Below are positions 1 through 9,945 of a stretch of DNA of 64,000 nt, one piece after another; positions within the stretch are counted from its first letter, which is position 1, and every line of letters starts with the position of its first letter. The stretch comes from Ligula intestinalis (Eukaryota > Platyhelminthes > Cestoda > Diphyllobothriidea > Diphyllobothriidae), in assembly GCA_036362985.1 (NCBI GenBank), contig JAYGXS010000008.1, positions 6,457,449 to 6,521,448 on the forward strand. Direction: 5' to 3'. A program made the translations under genes and the position numbers. A model generated the notes under the pieces. It was not told the origin of the DNA. It worked only from the letters and a program-made list of their open reading frames with translations, and did no database searches.

Positions 1-125
1 CCTGTTTCTGCTACTGTTCATGTCTCTGATGACGAATCCAGGACGGATATCGAAACATCGGGCAAATAAACATATCATTCCAGCGATCGCGTCTTCTTCT
101 TCTCAATCGCTTCCTGGGACACGGA
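1..125 (+). repeat. PLE-type 3' tail (class B), copy 1
   Basis: Starts near the window edge with CTGATGACGAATCC at 27-40, then an imperfect hairpin, then ATCGAAACATCGGGC and an AATAAA-like stretch, then GCGATCGCGTCTTCTTCTTC. The same order (CTGAnGA, hairpin, CGAAACGTC, AATAAA, CCAGCGATCGC, CTTCTTC) recurs at about ten other places here, on both strands. The order matches the conserved end of Neptune/Poseidon-type Penelope elements as I know them. It resembles a hammerhead core, but the GAAACGTC junction leaves no room for helix III, so I do not call it an active ribozyme. Confidence 0.5.
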
Positions 126-1030
126 TGTTCGCTTGTATTGGCTGATCTGATGTTCCGGCCTATGTGCCTATACTTCCAATTTATCGAAAAAGAAGGATTG
201 TTATAACGCCATGTTTGCAATGGTATTAGACTTTAGCACGTCATTTAAACGGCTGCTGACGGAAACAGCTTGCAGACAACCATGGCCCGGTTGTTCATAC
301 CCGACTAGCAGGCAGAAGAAGGCAAGAGAATGGTTCATGTTGCAATGGTTTTATTTAACACCACAAAAAGCCAGCGGGGTTTGCGGAGTTTTTTCTTAGC
401 TTGATCACTCCAGCGTATTCATAAGGCTTTGGACTTTTTATAGCATTCGTGGCTTATGGTGTGCGAGCGGACGTCCTGGATTGTTCGAGATTGCGGTTAC
501 TTCCAGTGCTGTGTGAGTGCTCGTCATGGTTGCTCGAAGCACGGCGTGGGTGGCCTGTATACGGGCATGACGAAGGAGGCATGCACTTTTCGTCTACGGC
601 CTAAAGTGCACGGTGGGTCCCGCCTCCGTAACAAATCGACTCCAAAGATAGTCAAAGGACTGGTGTTTGCCGTTCAATGCGAGCTAGTGCACTATTTTAA
701 AATCGTAGAAACGAGTCCTTTTAACCTCATGGGTTGTTGTTGTAGGTTCATGCGCTATAATGCGGGATAAGACCTGATCACAGACTATGAGCCTCACACA
801 AAACACCCAGCATGGGCGGCTTGATTGTGGGCATGACCCCGCTCGAACGTACTTTTCACCAACGGCCTTGAGTGCATGGCGGTTCTCGACGCCCCAACAA
901 CTCGATTCCAAAAATATTCAGAGGACGGGCTCTTGAATATCAATGCGAACAAGTGCACTCTTCTGCTAGTCGTTGAAACGAGTTCTTCTAACTTCAAGGT
1001 TTACCACGCTGCTGCGTTCGGGTAGGCAGG
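125..1030 (+). repeat. Dispersed repeat R1, copies 1 and 2 (head to tail)
   Basis: Positions about 160-760 align with 2,540-3,190. Shared landmarks in the same order are TACTTCCAATT-ATCG, TAGCACGTCATT, AACACCACA, GTGCGAGCGG and CAATGCGAGC. A second, shorter copy of the last 250 bases follows at about 770-1,020 (CATGGGCGGCTTG, CAATGCGAACAAGTG, GTTTACC). Short ORFs inside show no recognisable domain. The repeat is old (many differences and indels) and of unknown class. Confidence 0.55.
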
Positions 1031-1235
1031 AATTCTGAAAAAGCGGCCAAAGAAACCTATTTTTATTTTTTGTACAATAATATTTCTTAAAACCCGCTTT
1101 TTATATTAATATACATATATTACTAGAAAAACGGTCTCCAAAAATTCATAATTCGCTGCGTTTCGGCAAAAGGGGGGGGGGGGGCTATTGCATGTAAGCA
1201 GGTGACCCCTGTTCGGATAAAAAATGAAATTCGAT

Positions 1236-1345
1236 TTGCATCGCGTTTTTTCGAGCTCGTTTCAAGCTCGAACAGACAGCCAAAACGAGCTCAATTTGAG
1301 CTCGGTTTTTCGAATTAGCGAGCTCGAAACGAGCTCGTTTTGCTA
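1236..1345. repeat. Cluster of GAGCTC palindromes
   Basis: About 110 bases contain GAGCTCG or AAGCTCG-type motifs six times in both orientations, separated by T- and A-rich spacers. The stretch can fold back on itself in several registers. It is preceded by a 12-base G run (1,173-1,184). No gene is seen here. Confidence 0.6.
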
Positions 1346-1423
1346 TTAGGGAAGATGTGGACATTCAGAATGTCTTGGAAATTTTTATCATGGCAAAAAT
1401 TACATGACAGAAATCCGAAGAGC

Positions 1424-1475
1424 AATTGGCGAGCAAACGTATGTTTTCAATAAATTCTCATCAGGCCATTAAATT
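1424..1475 (-). ncRNA. Hammerhead-ribozyme-like PLE tail, core intact
   Basis: Read on the minus strand: TGGC, then CTGATGA (1464-1458), a short GAATTTATT helix II, GAAA (1448-1445), a partly palindromic helix III around ACATACGTTTGCT, the cleavage nucleotide C (1431), then GCCA. TGGC/GCCA pairs as helix I. This is the order of a type I hammerhead: C3-A9, helix II, G12-A14, helix III, C17. Helix II is only about two pairs, and helix III has one mismatch that other copies repair to AGCATACGTATGCT. The motif matches the 3' end of the PLE at 11.9-13.0 kb. Small hammerheads in Penelope-like elements are established. Cleavage by this copy is inferred. Confidence 0.55.
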
Positions 1476-1654
1476 TATATGGTAGGGGGGTAAAGTGTAA
1501 AAGGTAAAATCATGCTCAAAGTTACAAGCAAATTAGTACAGGAAATAAGGGGAACCCCCCGTGCACTGAGTAAATTTAGCCAAGTCTGCGATTTCAGTTT
1601 TTTACCTCGGGTAACAGGCCTTCTCTGCCTTTGATTATGATTACTTCTATACAA

Positions 1655-2325
1655 TCTTTCGAAACTTCGTGCGGTCGCAACTGGAGTCGAATCTCCAAAC
1701 TTGACGAGCCTGGTCCACGAAAGACCTCAACATTTGCGAAAATGTCCAAGGGCCTTTGACCAAATCTTTCATAGGGCAGGGCTCACTTCACCCCACGAAC
1801 CACGGTCGTTGTAACACAGTCTCTTTACTCTGAATCGCAGACAAATAAGGGTAAATTGATAACGACATTCTGCACCTTACGTCTTGTAGGAGGACCCTTT
1901 TTTAAAAAAAAGCAAAAATAACGAACTTGAGAGGCCGTCCTATCAAAGTGCGCGTGAATGGGGCCAGGCTAGATACTTGGAAGTTGTCTTACTCTAAACA
2001 AGTAATCCAACGTTGGAATGCTTTGCAACTAGATATACCTTAATGACGGAAAACTAACAAGTTTGGTAGATGAAGCTGGACCGGCATAGAAATGCGCTAT
2101 ACAATAATGACCAATTTCATTCCAACAACCGCAATATTATAATTAGTATGCTACTAATTAGGTTTCAGTTAGGTTAGTTTATAAAATTATAAATATGATG
2201 AAGTGCGATCTACGGCAAGTTTTCGAACTCATAAAATGCTATGATTTTTACTAGAAAGTCCCTGTTACGCAAAAGCAGCCCAGTCTGCGGCCCCCAAAGT
2301 CTTGCAGCAATAAGGTGGTAGACTC
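1655..2325. repeat. Dispersed repeat R2, uninterrupted copy
   Basis: Aligns with 3,320-3,445 plus 4,205-4,725. Shared landmarks are CGGTCGCAACTGGAGTC, TCTTTACTCTGA, GCATATTATAATTA-TATGCTACTA and CTGCGGCC. This copy shows the pre-insertion state of the locus that elsewhere carries the SINE trio. No coding potential is recognised. Confidence 0.6.
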
Positions 2326-2439
2326 AGTCCATCACGCGGATGCCCGATAGGTCTTGCGAATGATCTACAAGGTCCCTTCAGCTATTCAAATCCCCTGGAT
2401 AGTGTTTGTGGGCTAAGTTAGAAGCGGCTGCCATATGAC

Positions 2440-3195
2440 TACGACCGTTGCTCATTCAACAGCTCGCAGCTTATGATCCGTCCCTCTGCTGCCAGTTCAG
2501 TCTAACACTGAACAGATTTGCCGACCATACCATCTTTCTATACTTCCAATTGATCGGAAATAAAGGGTTGCGATAGGGAACTCGATTGCGATATCACATT
2601 TCTTGCGATGATATCAGACTGTAGCACGTCATTCGAACTGATCGGTTTGTAGGCAACCATTCACCGTATTCTAAGGCAGAAGAACGCAATAGAGCGTTTC
2701 TGATGATAATGGCTTTATCCAACACCACACAAAGACATCGAAGTTTGCGAGGGGTTTCTAGCTTGCATTCTTTGGCCTATTTATAAGATTCTGGTCGTTC
2801 TAGGGCATTTGCGGCGTTTGATGCGCGAGCGGGGATCCTGGAAACTGCTGGACTGTCGGCACTTCCCACGCTGTGCAGCCAGTCGTCACGTCAGCTCTAC
2901 GTATGGAGTAGGCGGCTTGTATGCGGGTAGTACTCAGCGTAAAACTGGAGAATGACTAAATTGGCCTGTTCTTTTCACCGGAATGCATGTGCGCCCCACC
3001 TCCATAACACCGAACTAAAGGCCCATCCGAAAAACGTCAGTGGTAGTAGCGGTATGTTTATGTGCCTGTTTGTGTGATAAAACGTGCTCACAGACTCCAA
3101 AAATAGTCAAACACCTACGTCTTGCCATTCAATGCGAGCAATTCGATAAAAATGAGTTTGTTTAGCCTCATGGTTTACCGACTGAACGGCATAGC
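2440..3195 (+). repeat. Dispersed repeat R1, copy 3
   Basis: Diverged copy of 160-1,020 in the same orientation, about 750 bases. It has the same order of landmarks, ending in CAATGCGAGCAATTCG and GTTTACCGACTGAACGG. Unknown class and no ORF of note. Confidence 0.55.
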
Positions 3196-3319
3196 ACTAC
3201 AGGTGGACGTTCAGAATGACTTGTAAATTTTGACCATAGTCTCGCTTAACCGCCCCTGCACAGCTTAAATGTAGCCAAGCCTTCGATGTTGCTTCCTTAT
3301 CTGCTGACGATTGCTCTGA

Positions 3320-4725
3320 TTTATTCTTCCGAAATTTCATTCGGTCGCAACTGGAGTCCGCTATCCAAACTTGGAGACCGTGGGCTGCGAAAAATCTCAA
3401 GGCCACGAAAAAGTTTAAGGGCGTGCAACCAAACTTGTCATTATAATAAGGAGGTTCGGCAGATTTGCCTAATTAAGTTGACTCAATTGTGAAAAAACTC
3501 GCCATACTCGGCGGGATTTGAATCCAAAAAGTAGGGAAGGCCTTCACATGAAACCAATTCTCTACCAATTGGGCTACAAATGCCAAACCCAGAGGCCTGA
3601 GTTTAATTACACTTGGATCGATTTTCCTCACCAAACTTTACCACGTGTATGGAATCCACCCGTACAGAACAGCAAGCTGACTGCCCAAGCAGGATTTCTT
3701 TAGCGATCATTGAGAATCCACCAGAATGACTTCTAGGTTGACTTAATTATTAGGAGGTTTGGCAGATTTGCTTAATTTGAGTTGACACAATTATGAGAAA
3801 ACTCGAGGCGTTCGGTGGGATTTGATTTCGCGTATCAGAGAAGGCCTTTACCGGAAGCCAACGCTCTAACCACTAAGCTACAAACGCCTCACCTCACGCC
3901 ATGAATTTAATCACACTTGGGTCGATATTACCCCCCCCCAACTTTGCCACTCGTATGGAATCCACCAATACGGGACAGCAACCTGACTGTCCAAGCAGGA
4001 TTTCCTAAGCGATAATTTAGAATCCACCAGAATGACTACTAAGCTGACTTACTTATTGAGGAATTTCTGTAGATTTGCCTAATTTAGTTGACCTCATAGT
4101 GAAAAAAATCGTGGCATTCGAGAAATTAGAACCTGCATAGTAGGGAAGGCCTTACGCGTAGCCAATGCTCTACCAGCTGAGCTACAAACGCTATACAACT
4201 GGGTCAACTAAAGTTGTCATTGGGCAGGGCTCAATACTCTAGGAAACTCGGTAATCTTACTTCAGTCTCTTTACTCTGAGTTGCAGACACATACGGGGGA
4301 TCTACTAATAATATTTTGCACATTATGTACTCGAGACTGCTATCTTTTATCAGGAGCTGTCTTTGAGTTTGCAACCACAATTTGCATGTGTTTGTGGGGG
4401 TTTTTCTTACTCCCGTTGAGTGACCTGAGGTTCGAACGCTCTGCCACTGGCTATCGTTATGTTGGAATTCTTATAGGTTTTTAAGCGGAAGCTGGACCGA
4501 TATAGTAGTGAGCTATATAGTAGCACCTGGCTGATTTCACCTTAACACCCGCATATTATAATTAATATGCTACTAGGTAGATTTTAGTAAGGTAAGTCTA
4601 TAGACAAATGCTTGTAAGGTTGTGCGATCTACAGCAGGTGTTCGAACTCAGAAAATCCAAGGATTTCTACAAAAAACTTTCCTTTGCGCAAACGCAGCCG
4701 AATCTGCGGCCACAAATGCCTTAAA
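3320..4725. repeat. Dispersed repeat R2, copy split by SINE insertion
   Basis: The left part (3,320-3,445) and right part (4,205-4,725) together align with 1,655-2,325. The gap is filled by the tandem SINE block. Near-identical 17-base direct repeats flank the block: CAACCAAACTTGTCATT at 3,426-3,442 and CAACTAAAGTTGTCATT at 4,205-4,221. This is the expected length for a target-site duplication of LINE-driven insertion. Confidence 0.6.
3449..4200 (-). repeat. Tandem tRNA-derived SINE, three units
   Basis: Units start at 3,449, 3,752 and 4,059 with AGGAGGTT or AGGAATTT; the first two are about 303-307 bases and the third is partial. On the minus strand each has a tRNA-like head. Unit 3 (4190 to 4114) shows a complete acceptor pairing GCGTTTG/CGAATGC, a D arm with GCTC-AGCTGGTA-GAGC (A box) and GGTTCTAATTTC (B box). 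Unit 2 keeps an anticodon stem GGCTT/AGGCC. The heads are too decayed to be functional tRNAs. Pol III promoters could once have driven transcription leftward. The head-to-tail order suggests dimer or trimer mobilisation, or unequal exchange. Confidence 0.75.
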
Positions 4726-4729
4726 TAAA

Positions 4730-4980
4730 GTAAGTAATGGTCGTTCTTCAAAAAAGGTTATATTGCGATTTGGCAAGTAATATTACGTTGTCCAGAAACG
4801 CCAGCGTTTTTTTTAGCAGAACGGAAATTTCCAAAGAAGTGAAAATGGGGGGTGTACTAGGTAACGTTGCATTTAAGAAGTTAAGAAAGGCTGTTCATGC
4901 AAAAACATGGAGTAAATAATGCAACTCAAGAAGAATGTATTTGAAAACTAATCGTTTTGTAAAATTTTTAGATACATATG
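4730..4980. other. No feature recognised
   Basis: AT-rich; holds a 60-residue ORF (4,737-4,919, plus) with no homology I recognise and no codon-use support. Confidence 0.5.
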
Positions 4981-4984
4981 CTTC

Positions 4985-5250
4985 CATATTACGTGCAATT
5001 TAATATTTCGAGAGGAAGACGACTCGATTTTTGGGACAATACTTTGTATGCGTCTGAGTTTTTGAGATCTGTTTTGGATTTATCATCAGATACATAACTT
5101 GAGGGCAGTAGAATAACTGTTATTGAACAGCCCAGACCACTCATGTATTCCAAGACAGCTTTACTATAATACTTGATACTGGACGAAGAAGAAGGCATGT
5201 CGAGCACCAGATCAATTACTTTATTGCTGTGAGCTTTCGAACTCTTGCAG
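4985..5250 (-). repeat. Two PLE-type tails in tandem, minus strand
   Basis: At 5,020-5,105, minus strand, a class B tail is seen: CTGATGATAAATCC, a hairpin, CTCAAAAACTCAGACGC, then AAGTATTGTCCC and AATCGAGTCGTC. At 5,165-5,250 a second type (class C) is seen: AAGAGTTCGAAAGCTC, then AATAAAGTAATTGATCTGGTGC and GCCTTCTTCTTCGTC. Class C tails also edge the foldback element at 26.5-27.4 kb. Both look like stand-alone 3' fragments inserted next to the CR1-like element. Confidence 0.45.
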
Positions 5251-6745
5251 GAGTCCAAACTTTATACGTTTTTATTAGAGGAGCTAGAAAAAATTGACAC
5301 ATGCTCGGATATCCTGATCATGGGTGATTTTAACATGCCCTAACTGAGTAAAGCTTGGCCTAGATACATGGCTCTGAACTGGCCTTTAATGGTTGACTTT
5401 TGAGCATGGGATTTACGTTATTCATCAAAAAGCACGTCACATTTTCATCAAGGATGCGCTATGGCCAACAGGCCAATTGTGTGGACCTCGTCCTCACGCA
5501 ATTGCAGGACAGCAGTGATAAAGTTTCATGCCTACCGCCACCAGATAAAATACGAAAGTTCTTGCTTTTTTCGATACCCGAGAGACCATACGCAGTTCGA
5601 AAAAATATTTGGCAAAGCGAGTTCGATCGAACAGAAGTCGAGCCCCTGCACACTAATTGCAAACATATTCGAAGACTTGGAAACATCTGGGGAAATATTA
5701 TACAGGCTCATAGCGAGCCAGCGACCACATTCGACGAAAAGGTCTTAAAAAAGGAAGGTAACAAAAAGCGCAGGTTGTGGAAGAAATCGCTTACGGCCAG
5801 GAATGCTGCGTCTCTAACAGCATACAAAACTTAAAGAAATCGGGCATAGAGTCTTATTGTCATAACAAGATGGGATTTCGATGTGGACCTACTTACCCAT
5901 AAAATAGTGAACCCAAACTTGTTCTGCAGTTACTTTTGGCGCTGTTAAGAACCGCCGAGGTTATGAACCTTACTGAAGGCGAAGCAGAAGTTGATAATCG
6001 TTCAGAATTTTCCCGGTCAGTTTTCACAAAGGAAACAAAATGTGACTATCCTGTTATTCACATCGATTTGTTTTAAAAATCAAAACCGTTTAATTCACCG
6101 AGGCTCTTGTTCTGAAAGAAATTGCCGGGCCAAAGGCATCTACATATGCGGGCCGCAATGAGATACCAGCAAAGGCAAAACTCTTACTTACGCTTTTCCA
6201 AACATTCTTTGAGACTGAATGTGAATTAGTTGACTGGAACTCCACGTGACTTACAGCGCTCCATAGGAGTGGAAGCCGTATCTACACAAACATTTTCGAA
6301 AGGTCAACCGTAATTCGATGGTCTGCAATATCATGTGAAAAACTAGTAAACAGCAACTAACGCACTTCATTGAACAAATGCATCTGGTTTTAGATTCTAG
6401 CACTGTATCCTTTGAAAGAGGTCATGCATGACAACTTTGCTTTACAATTTAGAACGCTGGATTTGGTGGTAAAGGACAGAAATACGGTACATGCAGTCTT
6501 CCAAAAGGTCTTCGATAGCATGTCTCGCCATCGCTTTATTTACACAGTTAGCCGCATAGGTGTTAGAAGAAGGCCCCTGGCGTCGATACAAAACTTCATA
6601 ATCGACCGCTTGCCAACTGTCCAAATCATTCAGTAGCATCTGGCAGAGGTTGGCGTTCAGAGTAGGGTTCCAACATAATCTATTATTTACATAAAAGGTT
6701 GTTTCAGATTTAAAAAAATTCCTTTTGAATATGTTAGATGATGAA
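5250..6745 (+). pseudogene. CR1/Jockey-like non-LTR retrotransposon pol (decayed)
   Basis: Fragments of a non-LTR polyprotein follow each other in the right order, with stops and frame changes. 5,251-5,340 gives the end of the AP-like endonuclease, including MGDFNMP at 5,319-5,339. 5,400-5,830 gives the linker (LVLTQLQD, then basic KKEGNKKRRLWKK). 5,915-5,945 gives a NPKLFWSYLRR-like piece. 6,280-6,400 gives a KIMEKLVKQQL-like piece. 6,500-6,670 gives the RT palm start, VFQKVFDSM with VSRIGVR, and a GVQSGVPT relic of GVPQGS. The YADD box and C-terminus are missing after about 6,740. Known role: target-primed reverse transcription in the nucleus. This copy is dead. The better kept C-terminal half of a related element is at 30.6-31.6 kb. 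Confidence 0.75.
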
Positions 6746-6805
6746 TTGGTGAACATACGTTTACTTTCGATAAATTCATGTCGGGCCTGATCATTTATAC
6801 CAAAA
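6745..6805 (-). repeat. Decayed hammerhead-like PLE tail
   Basis: Minus strand: GGCCCGACATGAATTTATCGAAAGTAAACGTATGTTCACC. This aligns with the 1,424-1,475 tail, keeping helix II/GAAA and the ACGTATG of helix III, but CTGATGA is lost. It directly follows the CR1-like remnant. Confidence 0.5.
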
Positions 6806-7224
6806 TTTATTCAATAAACTATTTATTCCCCTGCTCTAATATGGCAGGAGCAAACTCACCCTTGCGCATCAAAAGCTGTGTCCCATTCTATTAAGTTCGG
6901 GCTAGGATACCACTGCTAAGGTAATGCGTATTGCTAAGAATGCCAATTCTAGTATCCATCCTAACTAAGACAAGTGGATGGTAAAATCTAGTAGTATATT
7001 CCTATAACGTATATGGCCGCCCTGGGATTCCTATAATTTGATCAAAAGCTGACAGGCATCGTATTTTTGTAAAAGGCATACTAGATGAAAAAATGAGCTG
7101 ACCTGCGCCTTACATTTCATCTAACCTGATTTGTAAGAATCTCGGGCGTGCCTTCACCTCCGATAGGTAGGTACGACTGTCAACCTATCACCCTAAGCAG
7201 TGTACATATCACACGATTCTACAA
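6806..7224. other. No feature recognised
   Basis: AT-rich spacer without a convincing ORF, repeat or RNA motif on either strand. Confidence 0.4.
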
Positions 7225-7345
7225 TTACCTCTGATAAATAGTTCTCCAAATAATCCGAAACGTCACGCAAATAAATATCTTGTTCTGGTGATCGCATCTT
7301 CTACTTCTGAACTGCATCATGGAACTCGCACTTTCTCTCCTATCG
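7225..7345 (+). repeat. PLE-type tail (class B), copy
   Basis: CTCTGATAAATAGTTCTCC, then ATCCGAAACGTCACGCAAATAAA, GGTGATCGCATCTTC and CTGAACTGCATCATGGAACTCG. It aligns with the tails at 14.6, 46.5, 48.7 and 51.2 kb. Confidence 0.5.
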
Positions 7346-8030
7346 CCGATGTCTGAACAGTTATGATTAGTATACTAATTGTTGTTTTCCAGAAACATTT
7401 TCATGGCAACATATTTTATTAACATCATTGAGCCTTACAATACACGCAAAGAATTACATTCTGATGTCCGCAAATGTTATGCATATGTTTTGATGCACAA
7501 AGTATCACTTACGCCTTTTCATAACCCTACTCAGGCGATAATATTGCAGTCTTCTCTATTTGACCTTATGCAAACTGCGACGATGAACTCAGCAAGCGCA
7601 TCTATCGCACCTTGCGTCCATTGCGAATGCGGCCTCTAAACCTAGTCCCGTCTTTCGATCCGCACTGGACTGCGGATAACCGTGATGGGTACTTCCGTTT
7701 TCACAACCTCGTTGGTGGTCTATGCAATCGCCAAGGGTGTATCTACCTGTATCTTGCACATTCCGGTACTGATTGCACTGACTTCTGTGATCGCCTTCCG
7801 GTTTTGACCTAGTGTTTTGTCGACCCATAAGAACCGTTTTCGCTCTTTAAAAAACCATGTTGTCTTTTTTACTGCTGGCTCCTTTTCTTTCTTTACATTT
7901 CATTGGCTCGTGTTATTTAACGAAGCCACTATGACGAGGTACGTTTTGTAGATATCACATCATGCATTTGCAAAAACACGTAGTTCAATCCCACGCACGT
8001 ACATTTCCTTCAAAAAAACTGAACAGAAGA
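7346..8030. other. Unassigned sequence
   Basis: Contains an 86-residue plus ORF (7,379-7,639) and overlapping ORFs at 7,589-7,828. None shows a domain, splice context or repeat relation that I recognise. Confidence 0.4.
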
Positions 8031-8034
8031 TGGC

Positions 8035-8450
8035 AGGATTTTCCTTGGTAGCGCACGAATGTTCTTATTTATCAGAAGAAAAGGGGCGTGCACTGGGGGA
8101 GGTTGATTACAAGTCTGACGTTTCGGGTAGGGGTCTCGTCTACCCGACATGCTTATCCCGAGCACCAGTCGTGGGGTCACAAAGGACGATACGGTGACAG
8201 GCAGGAGACCGAATGACAGGGAGGCCGAGGACGTGGTCAGAGACACACAGAGTGGCTCAAACGTGATTGGTCGAACGGGCACACGCAAGAAGGGACGGCA
8301 TAAAGACGAAGATTTTCGGCCAGAGTATCCATTCTCTGAAGATGGGTAGACGAGACCACTACCCAAAACGTCAGACTTGTAATAAACCCCTCCCGGTGAA
8401 CGCCCACCTTCCTTCTGATCTACTGCCTGGGAATCGACTTTTCAGCAATA
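8035..8450. repeat. Foldback element of two inverted PLE-type tails, short copy
   Basis: The left piece (about 8,085-8,141) is a minus-strand tail: GTAGACGAGACCCC, then CCCGAAACGTCAGACTTGTAATCAACC on the reverse strand. The right piece (8,141-8,415) is a plus-strand tail: CTGAAGAT at 8,336, a perfect GGGTAG/CTACCC hairpin, then AAAACGTCAGACTTGTAATAAACC. The right piece aligns with the right arm of the larger foldback at 10,720-10,953. Both tails point outward. Much of the left arm is deleted relative to the 10.3 kb copy. Confidence 0.65.
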
Positions 8451-8451
8451 T

Positions 8452-8755
8452 TACTGTTCTTATTTATATTTACATGCCTACTTCATGAATTTCTGTTAGG
8501 TTTGGGGTAAGCGTTAGGGTAAGGGTTAGATTTAGGGGTAGGGTAAGGGTTAGTTTTAGGGTTAGGGTTAAGGTTAGGGTTAGGGTAAGTGTTAAGGGTA
8601 GTTTTAGGGTTAGGGTTAGGGTAAGGTTAAGGATAAGGGTTAGCTTGGGAAAGTGATATCGTATCTGAAAAGCCCAAGTTTCTGTCTTAAGAGAAGCGTG
8701 CGAGTAGGCATGTAAATATAAATCAGAACATTCGTGCGCTTCCAAGAAAACTCCT
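8452..8755. repeat. Telomere-like TTAGGG array within an inverted repeat
   Basis: 8,496-8,645 is built of TTAGGG with TAAGGG, TTTAGGG and GTTAGG variants, all in one orientation. It is flanked by TTCTTATTTATATTTACATGCCTACT-type sequence at 8,453-8,482 and its reverse complement at 8,703-8,732. The right flank continues as a match, also inverted, to 8,036-8,075 (TTTTCCTTGGTAGCGCACG, GTTCTTATTTAT). The animal telomere unit is TTAGGG. Here it is interstitial and degenerate, so not a chromosome end. Confidence 0.8.
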
Positions 8756-8999
8756 GCCCAGAACACATTTTGGGACGTATTTTACCCATCGGCAGTTGAT
8801 GGCACTCGACGCCAAGGGCATCATGAAAAGCAGTGAGCTGTTTAATGGAACCATATCTTCACCTTCATTTTTCTAGCTTATTTGATCCTATTCACGATAT
8901 TAAACGCCGGGGAAGAAGTAGAAGCAGTCCGTCTCTGAAGTGCGATTATGAACACAAATAAAGGACTTATAGGCACCTTCCTAGGCTATCAGGCGAAGC
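8756..8999. other. No feature recognised
   Basis: Spacer with neither ORF nor repeat relation seen. Confidence 0.4.
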
Positions 9000-9310
9000 T
9001 TACTCGATGATTTTTAGATTCGTTGATAAAAGTTCACCTGACCGCTAACGGGCCGCATCTGTCCCGTTCTAACGGCCATAGCAGCTAGAGGAAAAACAGA
9101 TAGTATTGTTGGCAACGGTAAGGGAGTCTGGGATGGCTATTTCTGGCTTATTGGTCATTGTCAGCCAGTCATACCCTGACCCAAGTAGTGCCGGACTCGA
9201 TGTTTGAACTACCGATATTTTGATCAGAGTAAAACTCCCAAGTCATTGAACCAAGAGTTCATTGTCTAGCCGGTTTAGGTCAGAATATATTGGCAATCAA
9301 TGATGAACTT
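9000..9310 (+). repeat. Dispersed repeat R4, copy 1
   Basis: Shares AAAAGTTCACCTGACC, GGCCATAGCAGCTAG, ATGGCTATTTCTGGC-TTATT, GTCAGCCAGTCATACCC and AACTTTCACCCAAC with 20,790-21,090 and with 24,060-24,220. Function and class unknown. Confidence 0.5.
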
Positions 9311-9654
9311 TCACCCAACAGCTAACGGGATTCTCTAAGTACACAGAGCACCCGCAACAGAAAGTGTTTACACATCATACGTTGCCTGATTTAATATGCA
9401 AAATCTAGGCCGGATTTCCGGGTCTCAGAAATTAATTTAGGCATAAGGTCCGGAGAAGGCAGGTATTAGGCAGGGATTTATTTGCTAGGACGCGAGGTCG
9501 GAGTTTAGACTATTTCCTAAAACTCGAACACAAAATTACGACAGAAAAGGTAGGCGATTATCCACAATGACATACCAACGCATATCACTATGCCAACGTA
9601 CGAAGAGAATGAGAGAATGCAGACAATGTTGACAGAATGCACACGTTATTTTTT

Positions 9655-9945
9655 AAATGATTTCGGTTGCAGGTTTGATGGGAGTTTCCGTGTACGAGGC
9701 CTATTAGCTTGGGGTTTTGATCTAGAAGAATGAGAATTTATTAATGTAGCTCCAATAACGTTGCCGTATGCATTAAATATCAGGCGCAGTCAGCTTGCAA
9801 TTCAGAAGTTCTGTTCGTATCTGGGTACATTTGGGTTTTGATTGACTTGATTATCCTGGCATTGGGTGCACCGAATTTTGATCACGTTAAATCAAATGAA
9901 GGGAAGACTTAAAAAACGCTATTCACCATTCCCTTTCAAAGCGTC
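9655..9945 (+). repeat. Dispersed repeat R5, copy 1
   Basis: Aligns with 13,765-14,020: GAGTTTCCGTGTACGAG, TTGATCTAGAAGAATGAGA, TTTTGATT-CTT and AAAAAACG-CGTTTAC at the right. The 9,946-10,300 stretch after it holds only a 79-residue ORF without recognisable content. Confidence 0.55.

Noticed and set aside
4114..4190. Functional tRNA gene
   Set aside because: Part of a repeated SINE unit; the anticodon arm and T arm are damaged, although the acceptor and D arm pair.
3449..4200. CRISPR-like or satellite array
   Set aside because: Only three units of about 303 bp with pol III boxes and flanking duplication; explained by SINEs.
8496..8645. Chromosome end
   Set aside because: The array is degenerate, short, and flanked by unique and repeat DNA on both sides.
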